Shown: in pieces, positions 8,591 through 16,994 of the stretch
Layout of the letters: each line of letters opens with the position of its first letter
Numbering within the stretch: the stretch's first letter is position 1
NCBI RefSeq assembly: GCF_016135805.1
Contig: NZ_JADWOX010000001.1
Coordinates: 248,001-312,000 of the forward strand
DNA: 64,000 nt
Direction of reading: 5' to 3'
Origin: Caulobacter hibisci
GTDB taxonomy: Bacteria > Pseudomonadota > Alphaproteobacteria > Caulobacterales > Caulobacteraceae
Program-made: the position numbers and the translations under genes
Notes under the pieces: model-generated
The model's input: the letters and a program-made list of their open reading frames with translations, nothing else
Told to the model about the DNA's origin: nothing
Databases searched by the model: none

Positions 8591-11299
8591 TTGGCGGGCG
8601 ACTCCTCTGCATACCCCGAAAGGGGCCGCCCCGACCCCGAGGCGCTTCTGGCGGCCGCCAACAAGGCCCGCCGGGGGCGCCTCAAGGTGTTCCTGGGCAT
8701 GGCGCCCGGCGTGGGCAAGACCTACGAGATGCTGCGCGCCGCCCGCCGCCGCAAGGCCGAGGGGCAGGACCTGCTGGTCGGCGTCGTCGAGACCCACGGC
8801 CGCCGCGAGACCGAGAGCCTGCTGCGCGGGCTCGAGGTGCTGCCCCGCCGCCCGGTCGAGAACTGGGGGCGCAGCTATCTGGAGTTCGACCTCGACGCGG
8901 CCCTGGAGCGGCGGCCCAAGCTCCTGCTGGTCGACGAGTACGCCCACTCCAACGCCCCCGGCTCGCGCCATCCCAAGCGCTGGCAGGACGTCGAGGAGAT
9001 CCTGGCGGCCGGCATCGACGTCTGGACGACGCTGAACGTCCAGCACCTGGAAAGCCTGGTCGACGTCGTCCTGCGCATCACCGGCGCCCGCCAGCGCGAG
9101 ACCGTGCCCGACAGCGCGCTCGCCCGCGCCGACGACATCGAGCTGATCGACATCACCCCCGACGAGCTGCGCGAGCGGATGGCGGCGGGCAAGGTCTATG
9201 TGCCCGAGACCGCGCGCCTGGCCTCGGAGAACTTCTTCAAGGTCGAGAACCTCACCGCCCTGCGCGAACTGGCCTTGCGCCGCGCGGCCCAGACGGTCGA
9301 TGACCAGCTGGTCGCGGCCATGCGCGAGAAGGGCGTCGAGGGGCCGTGGGCGGCGGGCGAGCGGATCCTCGTCCTGGCCGGCGGCGACGCCATGGCCTCG
9401 ACCCTGGTGCGCGCCGGCCGGCGACTGTCCGACATGATGATGGACGCGCCCTGGACCCTGGCCCATGTCGAGCGTCCCGACCGTCCGCCGCCGCCCGAGA
9501 CCTCGGCGGCCCGTACCCGCGAGGCACTGAAGCTGGCCGAGCAGCTGGGCGGCTCGACCGTGGTCCTGACCGGGACCGACGTCGTGGCCACGGTCATGGC
9601 CTGGGCGCGGCGCAACAACGTCACCCAGATCGTCATCGGCAAATCCACGGACTCGCGCTGGAAGCAGCTTACCGGCCGCTCCCTGGCCGCGGCCCTGCTG
9701 CGCGAGGCGCGGGGTGAGGCGATCCACGTGGTCACCGGCGCGGCCGGGGAGGGGACAGCCGAGCCGCCGGCCGCGCGTCCGCGCCGCTTCGACTGGCCCG
9801 CCTACCTGACCGGCGGCGGCTTCGTGGTCGCCGCCAGCCTGGTGGCCTGGGCGCTCGATACGGCCTTCGACCGGGTCGAGCTGGGAATGATCTACCTGGC
9901 CGCGGTGCTGGCGGCGGGGGTCATGCACGGCCTGCGTCCGGCCCTGGCGGCGGCGACGGCGGCCTTCCTCGTCTACAACTATTTCTTCCTGGCCCCGCGC
10001 TACAGCCTGGCCATCGGCTCGCCGACCGACGTGCTGACCCTGATCGTGTTCTGGGCCGTGGCCCTGGCGACCGGCGGCCTCGCGGGGCGGGTGCGCGATC
10101 AGGCCCTGGGCTCGCAGAAGCGGGCGGCCGGGGTCACCACCCTGCTGGCCGCCAGCCGTACCCTGTCGGCCGCCTCGGGCAAGGCCGCCGTGGCCAAGGC
10201 CCTGGCCGAGCAGGCGGCGGCCGCGTCCGGCGCGCGGGCCGTGGTCTTCCTGCCGATAGACGGCGAGCTGGCCCCCGCCGCCGGCGCGCCCGATCTCATC
10301 GATCTCGGGACCGCCCCCATGGCCGCCGCCCGCTGGGCCTGGGAGAAGGGCGAGCCGGCCGGCGCAGGCACCGGCACCCTGCCGCAGGCCGCCTGGACTT
10401 TCTGGCCGCTGGAGGGCCTGGGCGCCCGCGCGGGGGTCGCCGGGATCGAGGCCGGGACCCTGGTCTCCGGCTCCGACGAGGAGCGTCTGCTGCTGGCCCT
10501 GCTCGACCAGGGCGCGGTGGCCCTGCAGCGCGCCGACCTCGCCGCCGGGGCCGTCGAGGCCGAGGCCCTGCGCCGCTCCGACCGCTTCCGCAACGCCCTG
10601 CTGAACTCCATCAGCCACGACCTGCGCACGCCGCTGACCACGGTGCTGGGCGCGGCCACCACCCTGATCGACTATGGCGACAAGCTGGCCCCGCCGGCCC
10701 GCGCCGACCTCGCCGTTGGGATCAAGGAAGAGGCCGAGCGCCTCAACGGCTACGTCGCCAACCTGCTGGACATGACCCGCATCGAGGGCGGAGGCCTGAA
10801 GCTGCGCACCGACTGGATCGACGTGCGCGACGTGCTGGCCGCCGCCGCCGACCGCGTGGCCCGCCGCCTCGACGGCCGGGTGCTGGTGCGCGATTTCCCC
10901 GAGCATCTCAGCCTCGTCCAGGCCGACCCCAGCCTCTTGGAGCAGGTGGCGGTCAACATCCTGGAGAACGCCATCGCCTATAGCCCGCCGGGGGCGCGCA
11001 TTGAGGTCGCCGCCTACGAGGACCGCGCCCACGTCGTCATCAGCATCGAGGACGAGGGCCGGGGCATTCCCCCCGCCGACCTGGAGCGGGTGTTCGAGAA
11101 GTTCCGCCGCCTGCAGGACCCCAGCGACCGCTCGGCCAACGCCAGCCAGGGCGTGGGCCTGGGTCTGGCCATCGCCAAGGGCTTCGTCGAGGCCATGGGC
11201 GGCCGCATCGCCGCCGCCAGCCCGATCCACGACGGCAAGGGCACGCGGATGCTGATCAGCCTGCCCAAGGGCGTCGCCACGCCCCACCATCTGCTATGA
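8591..11299 (+). CDS. kdpD: KdpD, sensor histidine kinase for K+ limitation
   Basis: A 902-residue kinase. The N-terminal KdpD domain carries a Walker A motif (GMAPGVGKT, about residues 36-44), followed by a universal-stress-like domain to about residue 375. Four close membrane helices (DUF4118) lie at about 396-505, then a GAF-like region. The HisKA box NSISHDLRTPLTT contains the phospho-acceptor His676, and the HATPase N box (NILENAIAYSPPG) and G boxes (DEGRGIPPADLERVFEKF, GVGLGLAIAKGFVE) follow. TTG at 8591 is the likely start because the next in-frame ATG would fall inside the Walker A region. It should phosphorylate KdpE when K+ is scarce. Confidence 0.96.
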   Translation: MAGDSSAYPERGRPDPEALLAAANKARRGRLKVFLGMAPGVGKTYEMLRAARRRKAEGQDLLVGVVETHGRRETESLLRGLEVLPRRPVENWGRSYLEFDLDAALERRPKLLLVDEYAHSNAPGSRHPKRWQDVEEILAAGIDVWTTLNVQHLESLVDVVLRITGARQRETVPDSALARADDIELIDITPDELRERMAAGKVYVPETARLASENFFKVENLTALRELALRRAAQTVDDQLVAAMREKGVEGPWAAGERILVLAGGDAMASTLVRAGRRLSDMMMDAPWTLAHVERPDRPPPPETSAARTREALKLAEQLGGSTVVLTGTDVVATVMAWARRNNVTQIVIGKSTDSRWKQLTGRSLAAALLREARGEAIHVVTGAAGEGTAEPPAARPRRFDWPAYLTGGGFVVAASLVAWALDTAFDRVELGMIYLAAVLAAGVMHGLRPALAAATAAFLVYNYFFLAPRYSLAIGSPTDVLTLIVFWAVALATGGLAGRVRDQALGSQKRAAGVTTLLAASRTLSAASGKAAVAKALAEQAAAASGARAVVFLPIDGELAPAAGAPDLIDLGTAPMAAARWAWEKGEPAGAGTGTLPQAAWTFWPLEGLGARAGVAGIEAGTLVSGSDEERLLLALLDQGAVALQRADLAAGAVEAEALRRSDRFRNALLNSISHDLRTPLTTVLGAATTLIDYGDKLAPPARADLAVGIKEEAERLNGYVANLLDMTRIEGGGLKLRTDWIDVRDVLAAAADRVARRLDGRVLVRDFPEHLSLVQADPSLLEQVAVNILENAIAYSPPGARIEVAAYEDRAHVVISIEDEGRGIPPADLERVFEKFRRLQDPSDRSANASQGVGLGLAIAKGFVEAMGGRIAAASPIHDGKGTRMLISLPKGVATPHHLL

Positions 11300-11306
11300 C
11301 GGGATC

Positions 11307-11999
11307 ATGAGCGCGCTTCGACCCCGCATCCTGGTCATCGACGACGAGCCGCAGATCCACCGGTTCCTCGCCCCCGCGCTCGACGCGGCCGGCTACGACC
11401 CGCTGCGCGCCGACGGCGGCCAGGAGGGCCTGCGCGGCATCGCCCTGTGGTCGCCCGACGCCGTCGTCCTCGACCTGGGTTTGCCCGACATGGACGGCAA
11501 GGAGGTGCTGGAAAAGGCCCGCGCCTTCTATGACGGCCCGATCCTGATCCTGTCGGCCCGCGACCGCGAGATCGAGAAGATCGACGCGCTGGACAAGGGC
11601 GCTAACGACTATGTCGAAAAGCCGTTCGGGGTCGGCGAACTCCTGGCCCGGCTGCGCGTGGCCCTGCGCCAGCGGGCGGCCACCCAGGCGCCGGCCGGTC
11701 CGATCCGGGCCGGGGCCGTCGAGCTCGATCTCGAAAAGCGCCTGGTCACCCGCGACGGGACGGTGGTGAAGGTCTCGCCGCGCGAATACGAGGTCCTGGC
11801 CCGCCTGGCCCTGGGCCGCGGCAAGGTGCTGACCCACAAGGAGCTGCTGACTTCGGTCTGGGGCCCGGCCCACATGCACGACACCCAGTACCTGCGGGTC
11901 TTCGTCGGCCAGCTGCGCCAGAAGCTGGAGGCCGACCCGGCCCACCCGAAGATCCTGCTGACCGAGCCGGGCGTCGGGTATCGGTTTATTGGGGACTGA
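11307..11999 (+). CDS. kdpE: KdpE, OmpR-family response regulator of kdp
   Basis: A 230-residue regulator. The receiver domain (1-120) has the acidic pair DDEP, the phosphorylated Asp56 in VVLDLGLPDMDGKEV and the conserved Lys in YVEKPFGVGELLARL. The winged-helix DNA-binding domain spans about 130-230 (SPREYEVLARLALGRGKVLT, YLRVFVGQLRQKLE, GVGYRF). It sits seven bases after kdpD, so all seven genes from 3987 on form one operon. The phased repeats at 3894-3948 are its likely target. Confidence 0.97.
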   Translation: MSALRPRILVIDDEPQIHRFLAPALDAAGYDPLRADGGQEGLRGIALWSPDAVVLDLGLPDMDGKEVLEKARAFYDGPILILSARDREIEKIDALDKGANDYVEKPFGVGELLARLRVALRQRAATQAPAGPIRAGAVELDLEKRLVTRDGTVVKVSPREYEVLARLALGRGKVLTHKELLTSVWGPAHMHDTQYLRVFVGQLRQKLEADPAHPKILLTEPGVGYRFIGD

Positions 12000-12033
12000 G
12001 GCGTTCAGCGCCCCCGCATTTTCTCACCGAGCA

Positions 12034-12127
12034 TCCCCGCGAAGGCGGGGATCCAAGCCGAGTCTGGTGATGAATTAAGGCCGCGCCTCCTCCTGAAAGC
12101 CAGCTTGGATCCCCGCCTTCGCGGGGA
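12034..12127. repeat. Intergenic inverted repeat element (type 2)
   Basis: Two 25-base arms at 12034-12058 and 12103-12127 are perfect reverse complements (the left arm begins TCCCCGCGAAGGCGGGG and the right arm ends CCCCGCCTTCGCGGGGA), with a 44-base loop. It lies between the convergent ends of kdpE and the hybrid kinase gene and could fold into a strong stem usable as a terminator from either side. The TCCCCGC-type arm resembles dispersed repeats of related genomes. Confidence 0.85.
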
Positions 12128-12176
12128 AGGACGGATTTAGGGGAAATGGGCGTTCCCTCGCCGGCTCGCCTGAGGG

Positions 12177-13967
12177 TCAAGCCGAAGCCTCCTGAACCCG
12201 CCGCAGACCCGCCGCGTCCCGCACCCTAGTCAGCAGGGTGGCGATGTCTATCGGCTTGGCCACGTGGCCGTCCATGCCGGCCGCCAGGCAGGCCTCGATC
12301 TCGGTCTTCACCGCATTGGCCGTCAGGGCCAGGATCGGGATGCCAGAGGCGGGGAAGGGCAGGGCGCGGATGCCGCGCGTCGCCGCCAGCCCGTCCATGC
12401 CCGGCATGCGCACGTCTATCAGCACCAGGTCGAAGTCGCCGTCGCGCACGGCGTCGATCCCGGCGGCCCCGCCGTCGACGCAGTCCACCGCGTGCCCGGC
12501 CGAGCACAGCACGGCCTGGGCCAGGGCGCGGTTCATCTCGGCGTCGTCGACCACCAGGATGCGCAGCGCCTCGTTGGCGGCGATCAACGGCGGCTCGTCC
12601 TCGACCTCGACGACGGCGGGCCTGGCCGGGATCTCGAACCAGAAGGTCGAGCCCTTGCCGAGGATGCTGTCGACGCCGATCTCGCCGCCCATCAGCCCGA
12701 CCAGCCGCTTGCAGATCGCCAGCCCCAATCCCGTGCCGCCATAGCGGCGGTGGATGCTGGAATCGACCTGGGCGAAGGCCTGGAACAGCTGCGCCCTGGC
12801 CTCCGGCGCTATGCCCGGGCCGGTGTCGGCGACCGTCATGCGCAGGCGGTCTGCGACCGGCGCGACGGCCAGGACCACGCCGCCCTGCGCGGTGAACTTC
12901 ACGGCGTTGGTCAGCAGGTTCAGCACCACCTGGCGCAGGCGGGTGGGATCGCCGGCGATCGCCTCGGCCGTCTCCGGCGCGATCTCGACGCGCAGCTCCA
13001 GGCCCTTGGCCTGCGCGTCGGCGCGGGCCATGGCCGCGCAGCTCTCGACCAGCCGGGCCGGCTCGACCACCCCGTCCTCCAGCACCAGCTTGCCGGCCTC
13101 GACCCGCGACAGGTCGAGGATGTCGTCGACGATGGCGAGCAGGGCCCTGGCCGCGTCGCGCACGAAGCCGCGATAGCGCCCGCGCTGCTCGCCCGACAGG
13201 TCGTCGCGCGCCAGCAGTTCGGAAAAGCCGACCACCCCGTTCAGGGGCGTGCGCAGCTCGTGGCTCATGGCCGCCAGGAATTCCGACTTGGCGCGATTGG
13301 CGGCCTCGGCCCCGCGCTTGGCCTCGGCCAGTTCGCCGGTCAGCACGGCCAGCTGGCGGTTGCGCCGCTCCACCCGCTCCAGCGCCGCCGTACGCTCCTG
13401 CAGCAGCCGGCGCAGGGCGCTGGCGCTGGCCTGCTTGGTGATCGCCGCCCCCAGGGTCTGGCTCATGTGCCGCAGCAGCTCGATCTCTTCGACATGGAAG
13501 GCGGCGGGCTCGTCGGCCATGGCCTTCAGCACGCCCACCGCGTGGTCGCCGTCGAACAGCGGCGCGCAGACCATCGACCGCAGCCCGACCCGGCGGCAGG
13601 CCTCGCGGTCGACGCGGGAGTCGGCCTCGCTGTCCTCGCAGACCAGGATCGCCGCCTGCTCGACGCACAGGCCCGACAGGCTGCCGGCGCGCGGCAGGCG
13701 CAGGCCCAGGTGCCGGGCGTAGTCCTGGCTGACGGCGCGATAGACCATCTCGTCGCCATCGACGAGCTCGACCACGGTGCCGCGCCCGCCCAGCAGCCGA
13801 TGGACGCTGTCGACGACGATGCGCATGAACTCGTCGACATCGACGTCGCTGCGGGCCAGCAGGGCCTGGATTTCGGCCAGGGCGCGCAGGCCCTCCAGCC
13901 GCCGGTTCAGGATGTCGAGACGGGCGGCGCCGGTGTTGGCGGAAGGCGACGTCGACGTGGGACGCAT
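12177..13967 (-). CDS. Hybrid sensor histidine kinase with GAF domain and C-terminal receiver
   Basis: The protein has about 596 residues from the ATG at 13965-13967; the frame stays open 37 codons further upstream. There is no signal or membrane segment, so it is a cytosolic sensor. It contains a GAF domain at about 25-180 ([40 protein letters not shown]), a coiled linker, a HisKA domain with His236 in [19 protein letters not shown], a HATPase domain ([41 protein letters not shown]) and a receiver domain ([29 protein letters not shown]). It is divergent from the haem-dioxygenase operon and may regulate it, but no partner regulator is adjacent. The GAF ligand is unknown. Confidence 0.9.
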   Translation of the reverse strand: MRPTSTSPSANTGAARLDILNRRLEGLRALAEIQALLARSDVDVDEFMRIVVDSVHRLLGGRGTVVELVDGDEMVYRAVSQDYARHLGLRLPRAGSLSGLCVEQAAILVCEDSEADSRVDREACRRVGLRSMVCAPLFDGDHAVGVLKAMADEPAAFHVEEIELLRHMSQTLGAAITKQASASALRRLLQERTAALERVERRNRQLAVLTGELAEAKRGAEAANRAKSEFLAAMSHELRTPLNGVVGFSELLARDDLSGEQRGRYRGFVRDAARALLAIVDDILDLSRVEAGKLVLEDGVVEPARLVESCAAMARADAQAKGLELRVEIAPETAEAIAGDPTRLRQVVLNLLTNAVKFTAQGGVVLAVAPVADRLRMTVADTGPGIAPEARAQLFQAFAQVDSSIHRRYGGTGLGLAICKRLVGLMGGEIGVDSILGKGSTFWFEIPARPAVVEVEDEPPLIAANEALRILVVDDAEMNRALAQAVLCSAGHAVDCVDGGAAGIDAVRDGDFDLVLIDVRMPGMDGLAATRGIRALPFPASGIPILALTANAVKTEIEACLAAGMDGHVAKPIDIATLLTRVRDAAGLRRVQEASA

Positions 13968-14078
13968 CGCGGGGTTCCAGCTTCGCCTTGAGACTGAGGC
14001 CCGGTCGGGGCGCGCACAAGCACCCTCAGGCTGAACCGTCTCGCGTTCGCCCGCTGGTGGCGCCGAGGGCAATTTCAC

Positions 14079-14235
14079 CGCCCGTCCAGCGCCGCGGCCG
14101 GGCTGTTCAACCGGTCAATCCGGGAACTGAAATATCCATTCGTCGAACATTGATATTCTCCTCGCGGTTGCACCGAATCCATGTTTAGCTCGGAGTTGCA
14201 AAGATATCGGGCGTGGCCTGCGGGGAGGGCGACGA
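14079..14235. promoter_or_regulatory. Divergent promoter region between hybrid kinase and haem-dioxygenase operon
   Basis: This intergenic stretch is AT-richer than its surroundings around 14129-14160 (GAAATATCCATTCGTCGAAC, TTGATATTCTC), as expected for promoter DNA. GGGGAGGG at 14222-14229 is the ribosome-binding site for the GTG start at 14236. No clear dyad was found, and no precise -35/-10 pair can be named. Confidence 0.35.
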
Positions 14236-16098
14236 GTGGCGACTTCGTTACTGGGAAGTCTGTTGGGCGGCGCGGCGCGGGTGCTGAGCCGGTTCCAGCC
14301 GTGGCACAAATATCCGACCATGCTGGCGGTGCCGACCCTGGCGGGTCTGCGCGTCAACATGCGCGAAGAGAACCTGTTCGACTGCGAGATGGAGCCCCGG
14401 ATCGCCGCGCCCGAGCCGGCGGCCGGGGCGCTCCCCGGGTCGCTGGACGTGCGCGAGGCTCGCACCGCCGACGGCAGCTACAACGACCTGGCCAAGCCCT
14501 GGATGGGCATGACCGGCGCCCGCTTCGGCCGCAATATGCCGATCGAGCGCACCTTCGGCGAGGAAGAGCCGGCCCTGATGACGCCCAATCCCCGGGTGAT
14601 CAGCAACCGGCTGCTGGCGCGCAAGGAATTCGTGCCGGTCCCGCACCTCAACGCCCTGGCCGGCGCCTGGCTGCAGTTCATGGTCCACGACTGGCTGAGC
14701 CACGGCGAGAACGACCCCAACGACAAGTTCTACGTGCCGATCCCCGACGGCGACAGCTGGCCGGGCGGGGTGATGGAGATTCTCAAGACCCTGCGCGACC
14801 CCGATCGCTCGGGCGACGTCGGGCGGCCCCAGGCCTACACCAATGTCGAGACCCACTGGTGGGACGGCTCGCAGATCTACGGCTCGTCGCTGGCGCGGCA
14901 GGTCCGCATCCGCACCGACCCGACCACCGGCCAGTTCCTGACCGACGGCAAGCTGGGCCTGCAGCCCAACGGCCACCTGCCGCTCGACGAGCGCGCCAAG
15001 ATCCCGGGCCTGGAGCTGGCCGGGGTCAACGGCAACTGGTGGATCGGCCTGTCGGTGATGCACACCGTCTTCGTGCGCGAGCACAATTCGGTGGTCGACC
15101 GGCTGAAGATCGACTTTCCCGAGGCTTCTGGCGAATGGCTGTTCCAGAAGGCCCGGCTGGTGGTCTCGGCCCTGCTGGCCAAGATCCACACCGTTGAATG
15201 GACCCCGGCCCTGATGAACAGCCCGGAGGGGCGCCTGGCCATGCGCGCCAACTGGTGGGGCCTGGCCGGGGAGACCTTCCACCGGGCCTTCGGGCGTCGC
15301 GGCGAGAGCGAGATCCTGTTCGGGGTGGCCGGCTCGCCGGTCGAGCACCATGCCGCGCCCTACGCCATGACCGAGGAATTCGCGGCCTGCTACCGCATGC
15401 ACCCGCTGATGCCGGACGACTACTCGTTCCGCAGCCACGTCAACGACAGGGAACTGCTGCAGCGCGACCTGATCGGCGTGGCCCGCGGCCAGGCCTCCAG
15501 CGTCTACGAGCACGCCACCTTCGACGACGTCGTCTACTCGCTGGCCACCAGCCACCCCGGGGCGCTGTGCCTGCACAACTATCCCAACACCCTGCGCAAC
15601 CTGCCGCCCAAGCGCGACAACGACGTGCTGACCGACCTGGCCGCCACCGACATCCTGCGCGACCGCGAGCGCGGCGTGCCGCGCTACTGCGAGTTCCGGC
15701 GCCACATGAGCATGCGCGCCCCCAAGACCTTCGCCGAACTGACCGACAACAAGGACTGGCAGAAGGAGCTGGAGGAGATCTACGGCGACGTCGAGAAGGT
15801 CGATCTGCTGGTCGGCACGCTTGCCGAAAGCCAGTGCAGCCGCAACGGCACCCCGCCGGGCTTCGGCTTCTCCGACACCGCCTTCCGGATCTTCATCCTG
15901 ATGGCCACCCGCCGCCTGAAGAGCGACCGTTTCTACGGCGAGGACTTCAACGAGAAGGTCTACACCCCGGCGGGCTTCGCCTGGGTGCGCGACAACGGCC
16001 TGCGCCAGGTGATGGAGCGCCACGTCCCGGGCCTGGCGCCTCACTTCGCCGACGCCCGCAGCATGTTCTTCCCCTGGGCCAAGGGGACGGCCGGATGA
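14236..16098 (+). CDS. Animal-type haem peroxidase, cyclooxygenase/alpha-dioxygenase-like
   Basis: A 620-residue member of the peroxidase-cyclooxygenase superfamily. The distal haem histidine is His151 in WLQFMVHDWLSH, the pattern of fatty-acid alpha-dioxygenases. The region EFAACYRMHPLMPDDYSF holds Tyr386 and the proximal ligand His389, which correspond to the radical-forming Tyr385 and His388 of cyclooxygenase. In this family the tyrosyl radical abstracts a hydrogen from a fatty acid and O2 is added. No secretion signal is seen. The GTG start has GGGGAGGG six bases upstream. The stop overlaps the next gene (ATGA). The gene heads the 14236-25431 block. Which fatty acid it uses, and whether it is a dioxygenase or only a peroxidase, cannot be decided from the sequence. 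Confidence 0.88.
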   Translation: MATSLLGSLLGGAARVLSRFQPWHKYPTMLAVPTLAGLRVNMREENLFDCEMEPRIAAPEPAAGALPGSLDVREARTADGSYNDLAKPWMGMTGARFGRNMPIERTFGEEEPALMTPNPRVISNRLLARKEFVPVPHLNALAGAWLQFMVHDWLSHGENDPNDKFYVPIPDGDSWPGGVMEILKTLRDPDRSGDVGRPQAYTNVETHWWDGSQIYGSSLARQVRIRTDPTTGQFLTDGKLGLQPNGHLPLDERAKIPGLELAGVNGNWWIGLSVMHTVFVREHNSVVDRLKIDFPEASGEWLFQKARLVVSALLAKIHTVEWTPALMNSPEGRLAMRANWWGLAGETFHRAFGRRGESEILFGVAGSPVEHHAAPYAMTEEFAACYRMHPLMPDDYSFRSHVNDRELLQRDLIGVARGQASSVYEHATFDDVVYSLATSHPGALCLHNYPNTLRNLPPKRDNDVLTDLAATDILRDRERGVPRYCEFRRHMSMRAPKTFAELTDNKDWQKELEEIYGDVEKVDLLVGTLAESQCSRNGTPPGFGFSDTAFRIFILMATRRLKSDRFYGEDFNEKVYTPAGFAWVRDNGLRQVMERHVPGLAPHFADARSMFFPWAKGTAG

Positions 16099-16994
16099 GC
16101 AGCCGGATCCGCATTCCCGGCCTCGTCGACGTCATCCGGCTCGACGAGCCGGCGGCCATCCAGACGATCGTCGCCGACCCGCGCCTGGATCGCGACTTCA
16201 AGAAGGAAGGGCCGCTGATCAACCGGCTGCTGGCCGGGCGCATCCGCAGGATCCTGCGGGTCGGTTCGCACCCGCTGCCGGCTGTGGCCCCGCGCGAGGC
16301 GCCCGACCGCGCTCGCCTCCAGGCCCTGCTGGAGCAGAAGCTGCAGAACGCCCAGCTGGGCACCGCCGAGCAGCGCGCCATCCTGGCCGCCTATGTGCGC
16401 GGCGAGAAGGGCGAGGGCGTGCTCGGCCCCACCGCCCAGGCCGCCGTCGGCGAGCTGTTCGCGCCGGGCTACGCGGCGAGCAAGGACCGCTGGAACGCGG
16501 CTCGCACGCTGGACGCCGCGCCACGCTCGTTCAACCCGCTGCAACTCTTGTGGTGGGGCCTGACCGGGGCCGTCGACCGGGCCCGCAAGACGCTGGCGTC
16601 TCCGGTCGACAATGATCCGGCCGCCGTCCACGCCACCGGTGTCGCCGTGCACAACCTGGTGCGCGGGCTGAAGATCATGCGCGGTCTCTGGAGGCAGCCT
16701 TTTGCCCGCGAAAGCCTGACCGACGAGGCGGTGATCTGCCAATGCGCCGTCGCGCCGGCCACCGTGCTGCGCCAGTGGAAGTCGCCGGCCAGCACCCTGT
16801 GGGGCGAGGTCGAGGCCGGGGCCATCACGCTCTTGCAGCTCGATGCGGCCCGCTATCGCAGCCCCAGCCACCAGATCGTGTTCATGACCGACAGCTGGAG
16901 CCGCTGCCCCGCCCACCACTGGACCGCCTCGCTGCTCGGCGCGGTCTGGCGCGAGGCCAAGGCTGGCGCCTCTGCTCCGGGAGGCCGGCCATGA
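16095..16994 (+). CDS. Unrecognised protein translationally coupled to the dioxygenase (299 aa)
   Basis: The ATG overlaps the TGA of the dioxygenase gene, and its own TGA overlaps the ATG of the Old Yellow Enzyme gene. It is therefore coupled to both, and a role in the same pathway is likely. The protein has no signal peptide or obvious membrane segment. Visible features are an N-terminal RIPGLVDVIRLDEPAAIQTI, a central AAVHATGVAVHNLVRGLKIM, ICQCAVAPATVLRQW, and a C-terminal DSWSRCPAHHWTASLLGAVW. The Cys-Pro near the end is faintly like a P450 haem loop, but the Phe-x-x-Gly-x-x-x-Cys signature and the I-helix are absent and the protein is much too short. I do not assign a function. Confidence 0.8.
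   Translation: MSSRIRIPGLVDVIRLDEPAAIQTIVADPRLDRDFKKEGPLINRLLAGRIRRILRVGSHPLPAVAPREAPDRARLQALLEQKLQNAQLGTAEQRAILAAYVRGEKGEGVLGPTAQAAVGELFAPGYAASKDRWNAARTLDAAPRSFNPLQLLWWGLTGAVDRARKTLASPVDNDPAAVHATGVAVHNLVRGLKIMRGLWRQPFARESLTDEAVICQCAVAPATVLRQWKSPASTLWGEVEAGAITLLQLDAARYRSPSHQIVFMTDSWSRCPAHHWTASLLGAVWREAKAGASAPGGRP

Noticed and set aside
8000..11290. Another long minus-strand frame opposite kdpC and kdpD
   Set aside because: It has the same low-complexity composition and no family match, while the plus strand codes for recognised proteins over the same bases.
16095..16994. Cytochrome P450 assignment for the protein between dioxygenase and Old Yellow Enzyme
   Set aside because: A Cys-Pro near the C-terminus is suggestive, but the haem-loop signature, the I-helix threonine region and the expected length (about 400) are missing.
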